A stretch of 64,000 nt of DNA from Heliocybe sulcata (GCA_004369045.1 ML213511.1:521327-585326), one strand, 5' to 3'; numbered from the stretch's first letter, positions 32,527 through 45,681 are shown. Made by a program: numbers and translations. The notes: a model not told the origin generated them from the sequence alone.

Positions 32527-35500
32527 ATGGTCGTCGTCTCTCTTGTCTTTATGACCCTGGCATCATCTGTCCTTGTATGCATCTCCTGTACATCTGGTTC
32601 CTACGTTTACGCAGGTACGAGCTATCATTATCATCCTAGCCTCCGTAACAACCGCTGACTTGACCGAGTCGATCAGGTATGGAATACGCTCAGGAATGTT
32701 ACTGTGGCAACTCCATTCAAAATGAGAATACAAAAGCAACCGCCTCGGACTGCGATTTAGCCTGCTCTGGCAATTCGAGCGAAATATGCGGTGCGGGTAA
32801 TCGTCTTAGTGTTTACTGGAGTGGCGAGCAGCCGCCACCGCCACCTGAGATCGTCCCTAGCGTTGGCCTGTGGGAGTCGCTTGGATGCTACAAGTAAGGG
32901 GTAATCCCTCTGGAGGTGGTTATTTGATTTAACCCATGCTTTGCCAGTGACTCGATAGCCGCTCGCACCCGGAGCATAGGCGAGAACGTCGATAATGCTA
33001 CGGTGGAAAGCTGCACGGCTGCCTGCTATAATGCAGGCTACACGCTCGCCGGGTTGGAGTACAGTACGCAATGCTTTTGCGATGTGACAATCCGCAACTT
33101 CGGCGGACCGGCCGCCTCTTCGGACTGCGATATGACTTGCGCCGGCAACAGCTCTGAGTACTGTGGGGGACCCAACCGGCTTAATCTGTACAATTACACC
33201 GGGATGCCTCCTCCTCCTCCTTCGACGCCTCCTGCTGGAGGAGGGAATACGGGTAGCTCGGTCGAGCCCGTGACAAGCGGTCTACCGATGCCGTGGAATT
33301 ATTCTGGATGCTGGGTGTATGTTCCTACTCAATATTTGGTTCAATGCGGAGACTCAGTGGGTCTTAGGGATAATGCCAACGGCCGCATCTTAGCCAACCA
33401 AATGCCTGGCGATACCACCAACATGACTATCGGAGATTGTGTTGGATACTGTGCCAGCCAGAACTATACTTTGTTCGTCCTTGTCATCATCTTCAAGGAC
33501 TTATCCTAACAGCCGGGTCTCCTGTGACAGAGCGGGCGCGGAATACTCAACTGAATGTTACTGTGGCAATGACCTCATAAACGGCGCTACTCCGGCCAGT
33601 GACACCGACTGTAACATGGCTTGCGGAGGCAACAGCACGTCAGTCCGAGCAGTGAAATTCTGTGTTTCTGAGAAAGTCAGCTCACTGTTAATATTCATTA
33701 TAGAGAACTTGAGTGTCCGTGTATACTTCTACAGGAAACGTGACAGCTCTGCCCGTTCCAGTCGTGCTTAACACCAGTCTTCCGGGACAGTGGCAGTATC
33801 AGGGTTGTCTCATGTAACGTCTTCATCTCTAGAGCTAAGAGACAGGCACTAATGTCATACGGTCTCCTACAGCGAAGGAAGCAGTGAAAGAGTTTTTCCC
33901 TATGAAATTGACTGGGCTACCAATAATACGGTGGAAGCATGCCTCACGCAGTGCGCTACCTTCGGTTACCCTGCAGCTGGCCTCGAATATGGGGAACAAT
34001 GCTTCTGCGGCGACGTCTGGGATGTCCCAGCCAATAGCGGAGGATTTGCTGCCGAGTCTCAGTGTAATATGGCCTGCTCGGGTGATCCTATCCATCTTTG
34101 CGGTGGAGAGTCGCGGTTGTCGCTATACTACTGGGATCAGACTAGCGACCCCTTGTATGTCTGGCATACCCCGGACAATATCGGGCAATACGAGGTACGC
34201 CGCTTGAGTGCATGAGGTTGCTCACCGTACTTAGCGCCGTATTTTCTAGTTTCTGATCGGTGGTATCGTCATCCCACTAGTCGCAACGGTCGGGATCAAC
34301 AACAAAGTCAGCTTTGTAGAGAAGTACGGCACAGGACCGCCCAACTCGACCGGCGCATATGAGTTAGACGTCTCTTTGACCGATAACTACCAGCTTGCCT
34401 GGAGAGAGATGCACGTCAAAACGGATGTCTTTTGTTCGGCGAGCCTTGTATTGCCGGATAAAGCCGCTCGCCAGCTAAATGTCGGTGGATGGTCGCTCAG
34501 TTCGACATTCGGCGTGCGACTGTATGCTCCGGATGGCAGTCCAGGCGTCAACGGTACAAACGACTGGGAGGAGAACGTCAACGAACTCAGTTTGCAGGTG
34601 AGCATCGCTCGTGAGATGTTGAGGTCATAACTCTTACCTGTCTCCACAGCAAGGACGATGGTACCCGAGCGCCATGGTGATGTCCAACGGTAGCGTCTTA
34701 GTTGTTGGCGGTGAAGCTGGAAGTAACGGTGCGCCCATTCCAACGCTGGAGATTCTTCCTCGAATTCCTGGCGGCGACACGACGATATACCTTGACTATC
34801 TGAACCGCACCGACCCCAACAATCTCTACCCGTTCCTGTTTGTACTACCCAGTGGTAACATCTTCATCGGTATATTGCGTTTCATTGCTGCTTGTTAATG
34901 CGTGACCATGTCGACTGAGTGCATTCATGTAGGTTATTACAACGAAGCTCGCATCTTGGATCCCGTGACATTCGCCACCCTCCAAGTCTTGCCAAACATG
35001 CCGGGTTCAGTGACCAGCTTCGAGGCGGGAAGGACGTATCCTATGGAGGGGACAGCTGTTCTCCTTCCCCAACACGCTCCCTACACTGATCCTATGGAGG
35101 TCCTAGTCTGCGGGGGCTCCAATTTCGGGGTTGCGTGAGTCACTCATCGCCTTCGGTATCACGCGTAAGCAGATGCTAATCCTTGACGAAGCTTGGATAA
35201 TTGCGTTAGTATTGCACCTGAGGCAGAAAATGCTACTTGGACCATTGAACGCATGGTAAGCCTCTCCTCGCCAACATAAGAGACGTCGTTACTGAGTTGG
35301 CGGATTATGGCAGCCATCGAAGCGTGTCATGTCCTGTATGGTCGCTCTGCCCGATGGCACGTTCATGATCATGAACGGCGCTCAAGCAGGTGTAGCCGGT
35401 TTTGGCTTGGGAGACGACCCCAATCTCGGTGCGTTACTGTACGATCCTTCGCTGCCCATTCACCAGCGCATCTCGGTTCTTAATACTACCATTGTGGCGC

Positions 35501-36144
35501 GCTTGTATCACTCCGAGGCCACCCTCCTGCCTGATGGCCGGGTTCTGGTAACGGGATCGGATCCGGAAACTAATTGGCCGAATGGAACGGCGAAATTCCC
35601 TCAGGTGCGTGGAATAGGTCCTTGACAGGGGCCCTTAAACCTGATCCAAGAACATTTAATTTTGAACAGGAGTATCGCATGGAGGTGTATATTCCTCCAT
35701 ACCTGAACCAGGGCTATAGACAGCCCGAATTTAACATCACGGAGACTGACTGGGAGTACAATGGGCAATACCAGATTACAGTCAAACTCTACCAAGCGGA
35801 CACATCCACAATGCGAGTCTCTCTCCTGGCAGGTCAGTGGTCCATCTGATGCTCAATGCATGATGCACTGCATCAATTTGCTGACTGCATGTTGCGCAGC
35901 ATCCTCGAGCACTCACGGTAACATGTTCGGTGGCCGCACCATATTCCCGGAGTTCTCCTGCTCAGGGAACGTCTGTACCATTACAGCCCCACCTAATGCC
36001 TTTGTGTCGCCCCCAAGCTGGCATCAAGTGTTCATATTGGACGGGCCAACTCCGTCCCATTCTCAGTGGGTTCGTATCGGCGGCGATCCTGGTATGCTCG
36101 GTCACTGGCCTGACTACCCTGATTTCACGCTGCCCGGTGTGTGA
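32527..36144 (+). CDS. Copper radical oxidase (glyoxal oxidase type) with four WSC domains, 5' end unresolved
   Basis: Secreted or wall-bound copper radical oxidase that would make H2O2 from aldehydes. Exons: 32527..32614, 32677..32893, 32948..33472, 33531..33661, 33714..33813, 33873..34194, 34250..34597, 34650..34869, 34933..35134, 35192..35255, 35314..35604, 35670..35832, 35900..36144 (971 codons from the first ATG used). Seen: WSC segments [47 protein letters not shown]; Pro-rich linkers; oxidase domain with [14 protein letters not shown] (Cys for the Tyr-Cys cofactor), GRWYPSAMV (Tyr), [22 protein letters not shown] (Tyr-His), [13 protein letters not shown] (His). The first WSC lacks a clear N-terminal half and no signal peptide is evident, so an upstream exon is missing. 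The third WSC has lost its CGG ending. Confidence 0.85.
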
Positions 36145-36388
36145 GGCGGCATGCATTTTATACCAACATTCTTCCTTTGCCGGACTTGAAGCTTGCTGAT
36201 TGGATATCCGGGATCGTATTCGATTATAGCGCACTCTCTTGCCAATTGAAAGGCTTTCGGCTGCCGAGGTTTTGAATACTTAGTCGAACCCAATATGCAG
36301 GAAAGTCTTGAGCTTGAACATCGACTGATGAGCAGCAGAGACTCAAGAGTAAATTTATGTCATAACTATGGCTACCACGATGCTCTCT

Positions 36389-37375
36389 CTAATCAACTTT
36401 CGAGTCCGGAGACCAATCGCAATTGATGTCTCGCACCCCAGACTGTACTTCCAACCAAATATCCTTCCAGTTCTGCTGATTCCGAGGAGGGACAGGAGCT
36501 AGGACCTTAAACTTCACCTTCCCTCCCTCTGCATTTTCGCGCAAGGCGTTCTGCCTCTCCGGCTCGGTTTTGAAATCCCATTGGCCCGGGGCCAGCTGTG
36601 CAATATACCGTTCAACACTCTGCGGCAGATGGTGCATCCCGTACGGCGGCGGCAATGGGTCATCTTCTGACTTGGATAGCCACTTCAGGAAGTATGGAAT
36701 GTCGGACATTGCGAGTGAGGTCCCTGACACACGAATGCTTGCGAGATTTTCGCAGTCCTTGAAGGATAGAAGCTTCTCGAGCGGCCTGTGTGCATCTTGT
36801 AGGTGAACCACCTCGCTGAGCGCGAGGTGGACGTGCGTGACGCGGGGAAACCGAGGCACCGGCTTCACGTCGTCGTGCCGTCCGAAGGCAGGAATCGCTA
36901 GCGTCAGGTGGGTGAGGTGTGGAAACATTATTTCCGGTAGAAAGAGGACGTCGACAATTATCCGGCCGTTGGGTATGCTTGCGGTTGTAATGGTGAGCGT
37001 CTGCGCGTAAGGGGAGGTCGCTTCCATGACGCGAACCACTGCGGAGCATGCAACTGAGCACTCTACAGTCGCAGGCCTTACGATAGAGAAATACTTACAG
37101 AGGTCATACAGGCCGGTGCGCCCTGTACCAGTTGCCAAGAAGACGTGGCAAAGACTTCCCTTAGTTTTTGCTGGAGATGCACCCCAGACGCGTAGGAAGG
37201 CTTTCATCTTCGGAGGGCCCGAAATGGCCACGCTGTGGAATCTATACGGCTCTACGATATCCTTCAGAGCCTTTGAGACTAGCCGTAGCGCGCAGCCGGT
37301 ACGTCCTCCATCCGTGCACGCAAAAAATGCGACGGCATCGAGGAGTTCCACTGGAAGTCGAGCCATGGCTTGCAT
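36389..37375 (-). CDS. F-box-like protein, single exon
   Basis: 328 residues without intron. The N-terminus MARLPVELLDAVAFFACTDG followed by TGCALRLVSKALKDIVEPYR has the F-box-like spacing seen in many mushroom proteins, and the rest alternates hydrophobic segments such as HLTHLTLAIPAF and VTHVHLALSEV that could be degenerate leucine-rich repeats. Such proteins are usually SCF substrate adaptors, but the target is unknown. Either Met1 or the Met at codon 4 could be the start. It converges with the copper radical oxidase gene 244 bases away. Confidence 0.65.
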   Translation of the reverse strand: MQAMARLPVELLDAVAFFACTDGGRTGCALRLVSKALKDIVEPYRFHSVAISGPPKMKAFLRVWGASPAKTKGSLCHVFLATGTGRTGLYDLCKYFSIVRPATVECSVACSAVVRVMEATSPYAQTLTITTASIPNGRIIVDVLFLPEIMFPHLTHLTLAIPAFGRHDDVKPVPRFPRVTHVHLALSEVVHLQDAHRPLEKLLSFKDCENLASIRVSGTSLAMSDIPYFLKWLSKSEDDPLPPPYGMHHLPQSVERYIAQLAPGQWDFKTEPERQNALRENAEGGKVKFKVLAPVPPRNQQNWKDIWLEVQSGVRDINCDWSPDSKVD

Positions 37376-37980
37376 CGCAATAGCTTTCGCTTCTGAGATC
37401 TGAGGTATCAGCCAAAAGTCGGTGAATCCAAGGGACGTTGTGGTCTAAGAGAGGGCAGCAACACTTTTGGCAAGAGCACAAAGGCAGTAAGGGTTGGCGC
37501 GCACGATTCGAGGTGTCACTGAATGACTGTTGGGATAAAGGACTCAGTGAGTGTAAAGGTCTGGTTTAGCGAGCGCATCAAATGTCTCTGGCGCAACCTA
37601 ACGACCTTCTCATGGCGGCGAAAGCACCCCTAGGACTACCATTTGAAATTCGAGGATCGACGCAATGATACTAACAGTCATGAAAATGATTGACCCCAGA
37701 GCAGGGGTAACGAGCTCGAGGTTGAGAAGATTGTGAATTCTCTGACTGGAGAGCCTCAATTCAGCCACAAACATAAATCAATAAACATGTGGCCGTGGCC
37801 GGAGCCGGCGTGGGAGTACTGCCGATGGCCGGCCCGGAGCCCCTATTGTGCGTACAGGCGCGATAGCATGCTTGACTCGATACCACCGCCTTACTTACCG
37901 ACATTGTACCTGTTAGGTTGGCTAGTTCAGCAGCGCAACATCGGCAAGAGAGTCAAGCAAGACCAAACTATTCTGGGACG
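37376..37980. promoter_or_regulatory. Bidirectional upstream region (F-box-like / FHA gene)
   Basis: About 600 bases between two divergent starts. No clear TATA box; nothing coding recognised. Confidence 0.4.
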
Positions 37981-40299
37981 ATGGAGGCTGCTGTGCAATC
38001 CATAAGTGAGAGCAGGGCGCAGGGAAGACGGGTTATTCGACCCTTGCCCCAGCGTGCAGTAACAGGTCAGTACTCTGAAGGCATGCGCAGCTGTCATCCG
38101 TATATGCGCGATTCATGGCGATTATATACAGGCTTGAAGCTCTTAGTCGACAGGAACGGAGATCAGCCATCGCGAATATTGACATTCTCCAAGTCCCAGA
38201 CGAGCGTCGTCACCATCGGGCGCAAGGCCGCCGCCGCCAACGGGAACGACTGCTGGCCTGCAGATGAAGCCATGTTTCGCTGCCCCGTGGTGAGTCGCAA
38301 GCATGCAAAGATAGCCTTCTCCGATGCCGGCACCGTAAGTATTCAGTCGACCTTCATCTATCAATCCTGCCTCACACGGGTCAGGCATACTTGATCGATT
38401 TGGGCTCGCACCACGGTACATACATCTTAAAGCCAAGTGACGCGGACTCGAGGCGGATCAAGCCTCAGACGCCGGTGACGCTTGAGGACGACGACGTGAT
38501 CACCTTCGGTAAGGGCGTCAAGAGCGGCGACGCGCTCGTGCCGCCGGTCACAGCCCGTGTGCAGCTGCTTCGCGGCACCATTTCATCTAGCCCCATCACG
38601 TACAGGCGGGCTTCAAGCAACGCTATGACGCCTTCCAGCACGACGTCGCCTATCAAGCGTTCGTCTAGCGGGCGCTTCGGTCTTCAGTACATTTCCTCCG
38701 AGGACGAGGAGGAAGAGGCCATCGTGTCTTCCGAGCCGGAGCGCGATTCAGACGTTGAGGAGGTTCCTCGCCCTTGCTCGCAGCCATTGGAGGAAATCGT
38801 GAGTCTGAGTAATGCGGACGGTCCTGTCGCGCCCTTGTCGAGCTCCCGACTGCCGTCCTTCCGCGCTTTCAACGTCCACTTGCCGATTCTGGATCAGTTC
38901 CCTACGCTGCCCATGCCGTGGAATCTCTTGAAAGCTTCCAGCCGTAACGACAGCCCTCCTATCGATGCTGACATCACTCGCGATGACACTACTCCATTCG
39001 AGTCGCCGTCGCCATTCTCTATCGTTAGGACTCCGTCGGTGCACTCGAAGGCTGGCGATGAGAATTCCACGTCGTCCAGACCCTCGTCGCCCGTCGAGAC
39101 AAGCATCCCTCCCTGGAGACAGTCGTCTCTCGGTCCAGATGGTGAGAGAGATGAGGAAGGGCAAGGAAGGCACGCCATGAACGATGAGAGTCGGGATATG
39201 TCCCTCAGCAATGGCGACGAAGATATGAGCGAAGATGGTGGCTCTCCTGAAGATCCCTATGTTCCGTCGTTCGGCCAGTCCGCGAACAGGTACCCTATAA
39301 TAGACGAAGATTTCGTGGAGTACGCGCTGCCCTCCGTACTGTCTGATATGCCCAGCCCGCCTTCGGAAGCCACGCCTGAGCCGGAGGTGCTTCCCATCAC
39401 TTCCCTAGACGAGGCGCTCTGGCCGCTGGCTGCTTCGCGCTCTGAGTCCGTCGAGGACACCTCCGCGCCAGCTGCACAGTCGCAGGCGGCGGTCACGACC
39501 GAACTTCAGGTGAGCTTTTCAGTATGCTCAGCGTATATATAAATGTTGATCACTGTTGCATGCAGACAAGTCTGGCAACCTTTGACAAAGGCTTGAAGGA
39601 CCTCAAGAATCGTCTTGAGTCGCATATGGCGACGACCAGGGTCGTCCTGGACAGTCACGACCGCCGAGTGATGGACGTCAACGAGCTGTGTTCGTCTCTC
39701 AGCACGAGGATGGACGCTGGTGGGGACTTGCCGGGGCGCGTCAAGGAGGTCGAACGCAGGATGTCTGGGTTCCAAGACGACATTGAGAGGAATGGCAAGA
39801 AGCGTCAGGAGGAGGAGAAGTACCGCGAGGAACTGGCGGCGGACTTGGGTATCGTCAGAGGTCTAGCTAGTGGTCAGTCTCTCAGCTTATGCCCTTGCCC
39901 TGACCGAACGTACTAAGGAGATGTCCGACAGAGATGCGGGCGCTCCACGAGCTCATGTCGAGGGAGCTTGCCGCTGAGCTGCGCGCTTGCAAAGATGCTC
40001 GTTTGGAAGTTTCCAGAGTCGTTCAACGACTGCAGGACGATGCTCTTGCTTTGGTAAGGCTCTGGTCCGATTTGATAGTGAGTAATAGGTCTGATCATTC
40101 TTGCCAGGAGGTTCGGAGGCCATTGAAGCGCAAGCGGTCTGTTGCTGAGCTATTCGAAGGCGCGCCAGCGCATGAGATTGCTCCGCTGGATCAGGCGAGG
40201 CCGTCGAAGCGGCACCGTGCCATGCCCAGCGCCTTGGGCACGACCGCAGCAATTGCACTCGGAGCTGTTGCGACCTGGTCTGCTCTGGCATTCTCCTAG
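37981..40299 (+). CDS. FHA-domain, coiled-coil, tail-anchored protein (SLMAP/Far10/Vps64-like architecture)
   Basis: Exons 37981..38065, 38132..38334, 38385..39509, 39566..39872, 39932..40053, 40108..40299 (677 aa). Seen: FHA domain in the first 170 residues with VVTIGRKA, RCPVVSRKHAKIAF and YLIDLGSHHGTYI (the phosphopeptide-binding Arg, Ser-Arg-Lys-His and Asn-less GS..G positions); a long Ser/Asp/Glu-rich middle; a charged coiled-coil region near 400-560 (VKEVERRMSGFQDDIERN); a basic patch RPLKRKRS; and a final hydrophobic helix TTAAIALGAVATWSALAFS that could anchor the tail in ER or nuclear envelope. This order is that of SLMAP and yeast Far9/Far10, STRIPAK/FAR subunits. The assignment is by architecture only. 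Confidence 0.75.
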
Positions 40300-40603
40300 A
40301 AGATTTATGGTACAATGTACGACTTCCAGGGTTGCTTAGATTGCAAGGTAGGTCAACTGTACGAATGGATGCTGCAATGTTCTCAGTATGTAGGAATAGT
40401 GGTCGTGTACAGTCGTTCCGACAGTGCGCGTTTGTATTTATATCCTTCGCTTTCTTTGTTCCAATTTGTTGTCTCTACTACCTCGCTTCCATTATATACA
40501 GCACGTTGAATATTGTACAGAGCAGGCGCTCGCCAGAATAACTGCAACAGATAATGCTACTGGAATACACAAGCCACAAGCTGAAAGGCAGCGACGCCCG
40601 ATG

Positions 40604-43600
40604 TCAGGGTACGGGCCCATACTTCTCTTGGACTTCACGGATACGAGCACGCAACATGGCCAGGGTGACGGTAGTGGATCCGCCATCGGGGGTGGCAGGA
40701 GTTGCCGCACTGGGGGATTGGGAAGTCTGACTGCCATTGGTCTGCGACCCGATGGTGGCAGACAAATTGGAGCTCGAGCTTGAACTTGAAGCGACGCCAT
40801 TATTCATTTTTAGCCGTTTGACAGAGCCCAGGCTGCTCATGTCCTCCGTGTGCTCCTCCGAGATACGTCTCTTGGAAGGTGATGGATTCAGTGGACGCCT
40901 GACTAGAAGTTCATCGAACTCCGCGGCCTTCTGACGTACGACAGCCTCAAAGTCATTGACAGCCAACTGGAGCTGAGCCTTCGGGATGAGCATCGGACAG
41001 CTCAGGTCCACCGACAGATGAGCCTGGAGGAGAGTGGGCACAAGTGTTCCCATATTTTCGAACAGGATTTTTCCAGGGAAGGGTATATTGCGGGTGCGAC
41101 ACGCTTCCAAATCGGCTAAAGCGTCTTTTGAAGTGCCCAACCAGCACTCATTCTGGAGCCATGAGGCGGCTTGCTCGTACAAGGAGCTGCACACAGAAGC
41201 CAATTAGCACCAGGGAATAGTGGATAGACAGAGCACATACTCGGAGTCCTTCGCGTCACCGAAAGGGGGGATAGAGAGGGATATGGATGGCTGCTCGATT
41301 AAGGTCGATAGCCGTTGGAACATCGACGATAATAGCAGAGCGAGTTTATGGATGCCCTGGACGAACAACCAATAGTCGACTGGTAAAAAGCGGGTCAATA
41401 CATGATCTGGGAGACATCTTTGGCTAACATACATCGGCCATTGATCATAGACCGTTCCACCCAGTCCTGACCTTGGTTTCTCCAGCATTTCAGGAAAGGC
41501 CTTAGCAGCTCTACATGCCAAGAATGGCGGGCGTGAGCACGTTACATTATTGCAGGCAGGTGTTGACCTACCGTTCAGGGTGTACCAACGGCTGAGCCTC
41601 CCGTCAACGTCTAACGACATTTGCTTCATGAGTTCGGAGAATTTCGAGTCCACATCCTTCGTGTTGGACGTGATTGGTAAAACACGGTAATCCGCGAACG
41701 ATCCTTCTTCCATGTGCTTTTCAATCTAACATTGACGAGCTGTCAGCCAAAGGAGCCAGCATGACATGGAACAAACGTACTGTCTGGAGTAGGTCATCAT
41801 ACATGGTTTGCTGCTCCTCTTCAGCCCATACGATGAAGACAACGGAAGTCAGGTAGTGCTGTCTAGCCGGCATACTTGCTATCACATCGCGCAGCCGAGC
41901 ATAATCATCCAGGGCACGGTATTTGCTGTAAGACAGATTTAGATTCGAGCAGAACAACTCAATGTACATACGCACCGCTCAAGGTCATCCTCAACGTCAG
42001 CTATCGGTGTACACTCAAATACAAGAAGTGCAGGAGCCGATGTTGAGGTTCCGGCTGCCGATGCATTTGAGTAGGGGATCTCGAACGAGCTTTCGGACAT
42101 CCATCTTCCAGACTCCGGCACATTGAACTTTCGCTGCACCCAGATGGCTGTGCTGTCCACATCAGGATTCATTGACAGCCACACATTCCATGACTGTGGG
42201 GTCCTCCTCAATTTCTTGCGAACAACCGAACGAACGGTAGACAAGAAAGAGCCTTGTGCCCATCGACGTTCATACTCTTCGTGTTTCTGGAGCATCAAAT
42301 GTGAACAATTGCTATGGGCATCGAATGGTCGCGCTATACCTCTCGTAACCGCCGTACCACATCCTCATCCGTCCGCGCGTATTCCTCGATAGTAGTTGGT
42401 CTCAGCCGACGACGGCGCGCTTTCGCCGATGTACTGACCGAAGTAGCGGCGCTTTCCTCGAACTCTGATCTCGAACGTCGACGAGCTGGTCGGTCTTGCT
42501 TTGGCTTCCTTTTACCAGTAGCATATTTGTCGTCAAAGAAAGGATCTGTAGTCGCTCGAAGCCAACGTTTGAACGTCTTTCGGAGTAAGACCCTTTCCCT
42601 GTGCGAAACCGCTTTGCTTTCTAGAGCCGGGTCAGCCTCTTCCTCCTTCTCCTTCTCTTTGCCCTTGTCAGACTTGGGCGCGACAACGGGGGGAGCAGAA
42701 GGCAGGGCCGCAGGAAATAGTTTCTCAATCTTGGGTGTGCTGATGGGACTGGGTAGCGAGAATGACGAGGTTGATCCAAGCTTCGTGGGCGACTTCAACG
42801 GAGTTCCAAACAATGGGCTCAAGCCGCCGCTCGACGAGCTTACGTCGGTGTTGATGCTCGGGAATCCCTTGATCCTGCCGAAAGCCTTCGGTATCTCCTC
42901 CTTACTGGCGCTAGGCGTTGGGGGTAACGATATCGGTTGCAGCTTCGATGGGGGCGGGGGCTCGCTGAGCGGAGTCCGAGGCTCCAAAGTTCCGGACGCT
43001 ACAGATATTTCAATGATACCGCGGCGAATATATTCCATTCCCACTTACAGAGCCATGAAGAAGAAGGAGTTCCAGATTTGTCAAGGATTAACGTGTCTTG
43101 TCGAGTAAGACCAGGCTTCGCTGCACCGGCATTCGTAGACGAGCGACTGACGTCTGTAGACACGAACAATGAAGGTCGAGGACTTGGAGTGGAAGGTGAG
43201 CTATCCTTGCCATTAGCAGGCGTTGACGGCGAGAGTGTTGTCGCAGGGGTTGCGGGCTTGGCCGATGGCTTGGTGGGCGTAAATGCAGGAGCGGCAGGGT
43301 TAAGCAGTGGAGCCGGCTTCGCACTGTCCGCAGGGGGTGCGGGAACTTTGAACGTCGAAGGCGCCGGTGACGGCGATCCAAACAAAGGCGGAGGTGCTGG
43401 GCTTCCAGCAGGCTTCGCGTCCCCAAACAACGACGGAGAGGGTGTTTTAGATGGCCCAAACAGAGAGAAGGGAACCGAAGAGGTCGGCGCCTCCGCTGGC
43501 TTGGGAGCACCAAATGGCGATGATGTCTCGTCCGCCTTTGCTCCACCAAACAACGATGGAGACGACGTTGTCGCAGAACCAAAAATGGACGAAGCTGGGG

Positions 43601-45681
43601 GTTGAGGCTTCGGTGCCTCAGCAGGCGGAGATGGCTTGGCGCCACCGAAAATCGAGGGGGACGACGAGGTTGAGAAAGCATTGGTAGATAGCGGTGCAGA
43701 ACCAGCCGGTTGAGAGGTGGCAGAAGACGGCTGACCAAAAATATTGGATGAAGGCGCTGAAGCCTGAGGGGAAGGCTCAGCAGGCCTGGTGGCCCCAAAC
43801 ACAGATCCCGAAGTGGTCGGACCGCTAGACGACTTGAACACAGACGGGGCGCCGAACACAGACGTGTTGTTCCCAAATGCGTTCGGCGTGGGCTTCAGCG
43901 ACGAGAACGCAGACGCGATAGGCACCGGAGGAGGGGTTGGGGTGGCAGAGGCAGAGGCAGAGCCGTTCGCGCTACCAAAGACACTTGCAGGCTGCGCTGG
44001 TTGGCCGAATATCGAAGATGAGGCCGATGAGGACCCAAATACCGAGGGAGACGCAGGTTTCTCGGGCTGAGCCTGCTGGATCGCTGACGAGGACTCGGCC
44101 TCCCCATCCATGCTCGCCTCCTCATAATCCACAGAGCCTCCGCCATCCGAAACTCCGTCAATGATATCGGGCAGTGACAACTCCCCTCGGATAGCCTCGA
44201 TATCTTCAATCGTATCCTTGCCAAACAACCTCTCCAGGATACACGCCACAAGGTAAATCATGACCAGATTCCCAGAGTCCCTCAGGGTTGCTGCGAGCTC
44301 CCCAAATACGTTCATCGCCTCCTGGTCGACGACGAGCGAGGAGGTCTTGGTGATGGGCGAGCTCTTTCTCTGTACGATCAGCCGGAACTGTGTTGTGAGC
44401 TTGAACACGGGATGCGCCAGGATCTCATCCGGGATGTCATCGTGCCGCTCGCGCTGGTCGCGGATGTGGATGAGACGGTGATATACGCGCATCTCGAGCT
44501 CGGTAGGGGATTGGTACCGTTGACGTTGGTCCTCATAGAACTCCTTCAAACTTTGCAAGGCTGCACATAGTTCAGCAAGAGGTACAAAGATGTAATGCCA
44601 GAAGACTCACTGTTCATCAGCTGTTGCTCTTCCAGTGCGATCGAAAAATCTGCTTTCTCCCGCATAAAGTGCAATGCGAGGATATGGTACCGCGCACAGC
44701 GATCGTGGCACTCAATAGCAAGTGGGCCAGTCTCATGTTGCATCGTGAAGTCGGTGCGCACTGCTCGTGAGCGGTCGCGGATGAATGTGTGTGTGGCTTC
44801 AAACCCGCCCTCGAGCAGGAGGTGATGGAAGAGGTAATTCAAGGTCCTCTGCAAGCGTACTTAGCACAGGTGCAGAGCTTATGCTGCTTGAAGCTCACCT
44901 TGAGGATGTGTGGAGGTCTAAGATCGGACGGTATTATCTTGTCACCTGCCGCCCGCTCGTATGCCTTGACGGCACGCCTGTGGTCCACGCGGCGTGTACC
45001 AGGTATCTTCGCGGCATCAGCTCATGTCTACAAAGGGCAAGATAAAACTGTGAGTCAGCGATCCGGGACGTACCGTTTCCCATTTATCCAGGTTATTCTC
45101 CCGCTCACGACGGTAACGCTCGAACCGCGGACACATGTCCAGGCACGTCCCAACCATCGTGATCGCTTCATCCAGGCGCTTCGGAACGAGGGGATCGTCC
45201 ATCTTTCCTTCCGCAATAGCCTTCTTTCTCTCCACCTCGCGGGCCTTGACCAACTAAAAGACAAAACGCGGCGGAATTAGCTCCCTGGGCTCCAAAGAGA
45301 GCGGAGGCGCACCTCTTGGTAAAATTTCTCTCGATCCTCTGCCGTCTCAAGCACTGGCTCATCTGGCTGCGGTAATTCGTCCTCCTCCTCCTCATGCTCG
45401 CCATCCGTCATACCGTCTCCTCCGCTTTCTTCTCCGGTCTTCGACGACGCATGACTAAAGACCACTGATCTGTTGCGCGACTTCCTTCCATCGGGCTTCC
45501 CTCTGCCTCCTCTGTACGCTCCTCTCGTCCATCTCTCATTCGTGTGGTGGCTGGAGCCTGCTTCGTTCTCGTTGGTGGCCAGATGGTCGGCGACCCAGTG
45601 CTTGTTTCGTGATTGTGGCTTTCGCGTAACACCGTTCGTTTTGAAGGGTTTCGAGCCACGCAAGCGTGTAGTCTCCATCAT
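40604..45681 (-). CDS. Sac3/GANP-family mRNA export factor with FG-repeat tract
   Basis: Scaffold of the TREX-2 complex linking transcription to the nuclear pore. Exons in transcription order: 45681..45313, 45253..45074, 45006..44899, 44848..44611, 44560..43049, 42998..42340, 42286..41976, 41925..41781, 41725..41572, 41510..41433, 41379..41241, 41186..40604 (1491 aa). Seen: [55 protein letters not shown], and the helical Sac3 core to about residue 430. Residues about 469-693 then carry some 14 FG dipeptides (SVFG, SIFG, NIFGQ, SLFGGA). C-terminal parts are helical and coiled-coil-like. Splicing at 45006 was chosen because it writes [11 protein letters not shown]. Stop faces the FHA gene, about 300 bases apart. 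Confidence 0.9.

Noticed and set aside
42937-44070. Plus-strand frames rich in Gly/Ala opposite Sac3
   Set aside because: Mirror image of the FG-repeat coding strand; splice sites and motifs are all on the minus strand.
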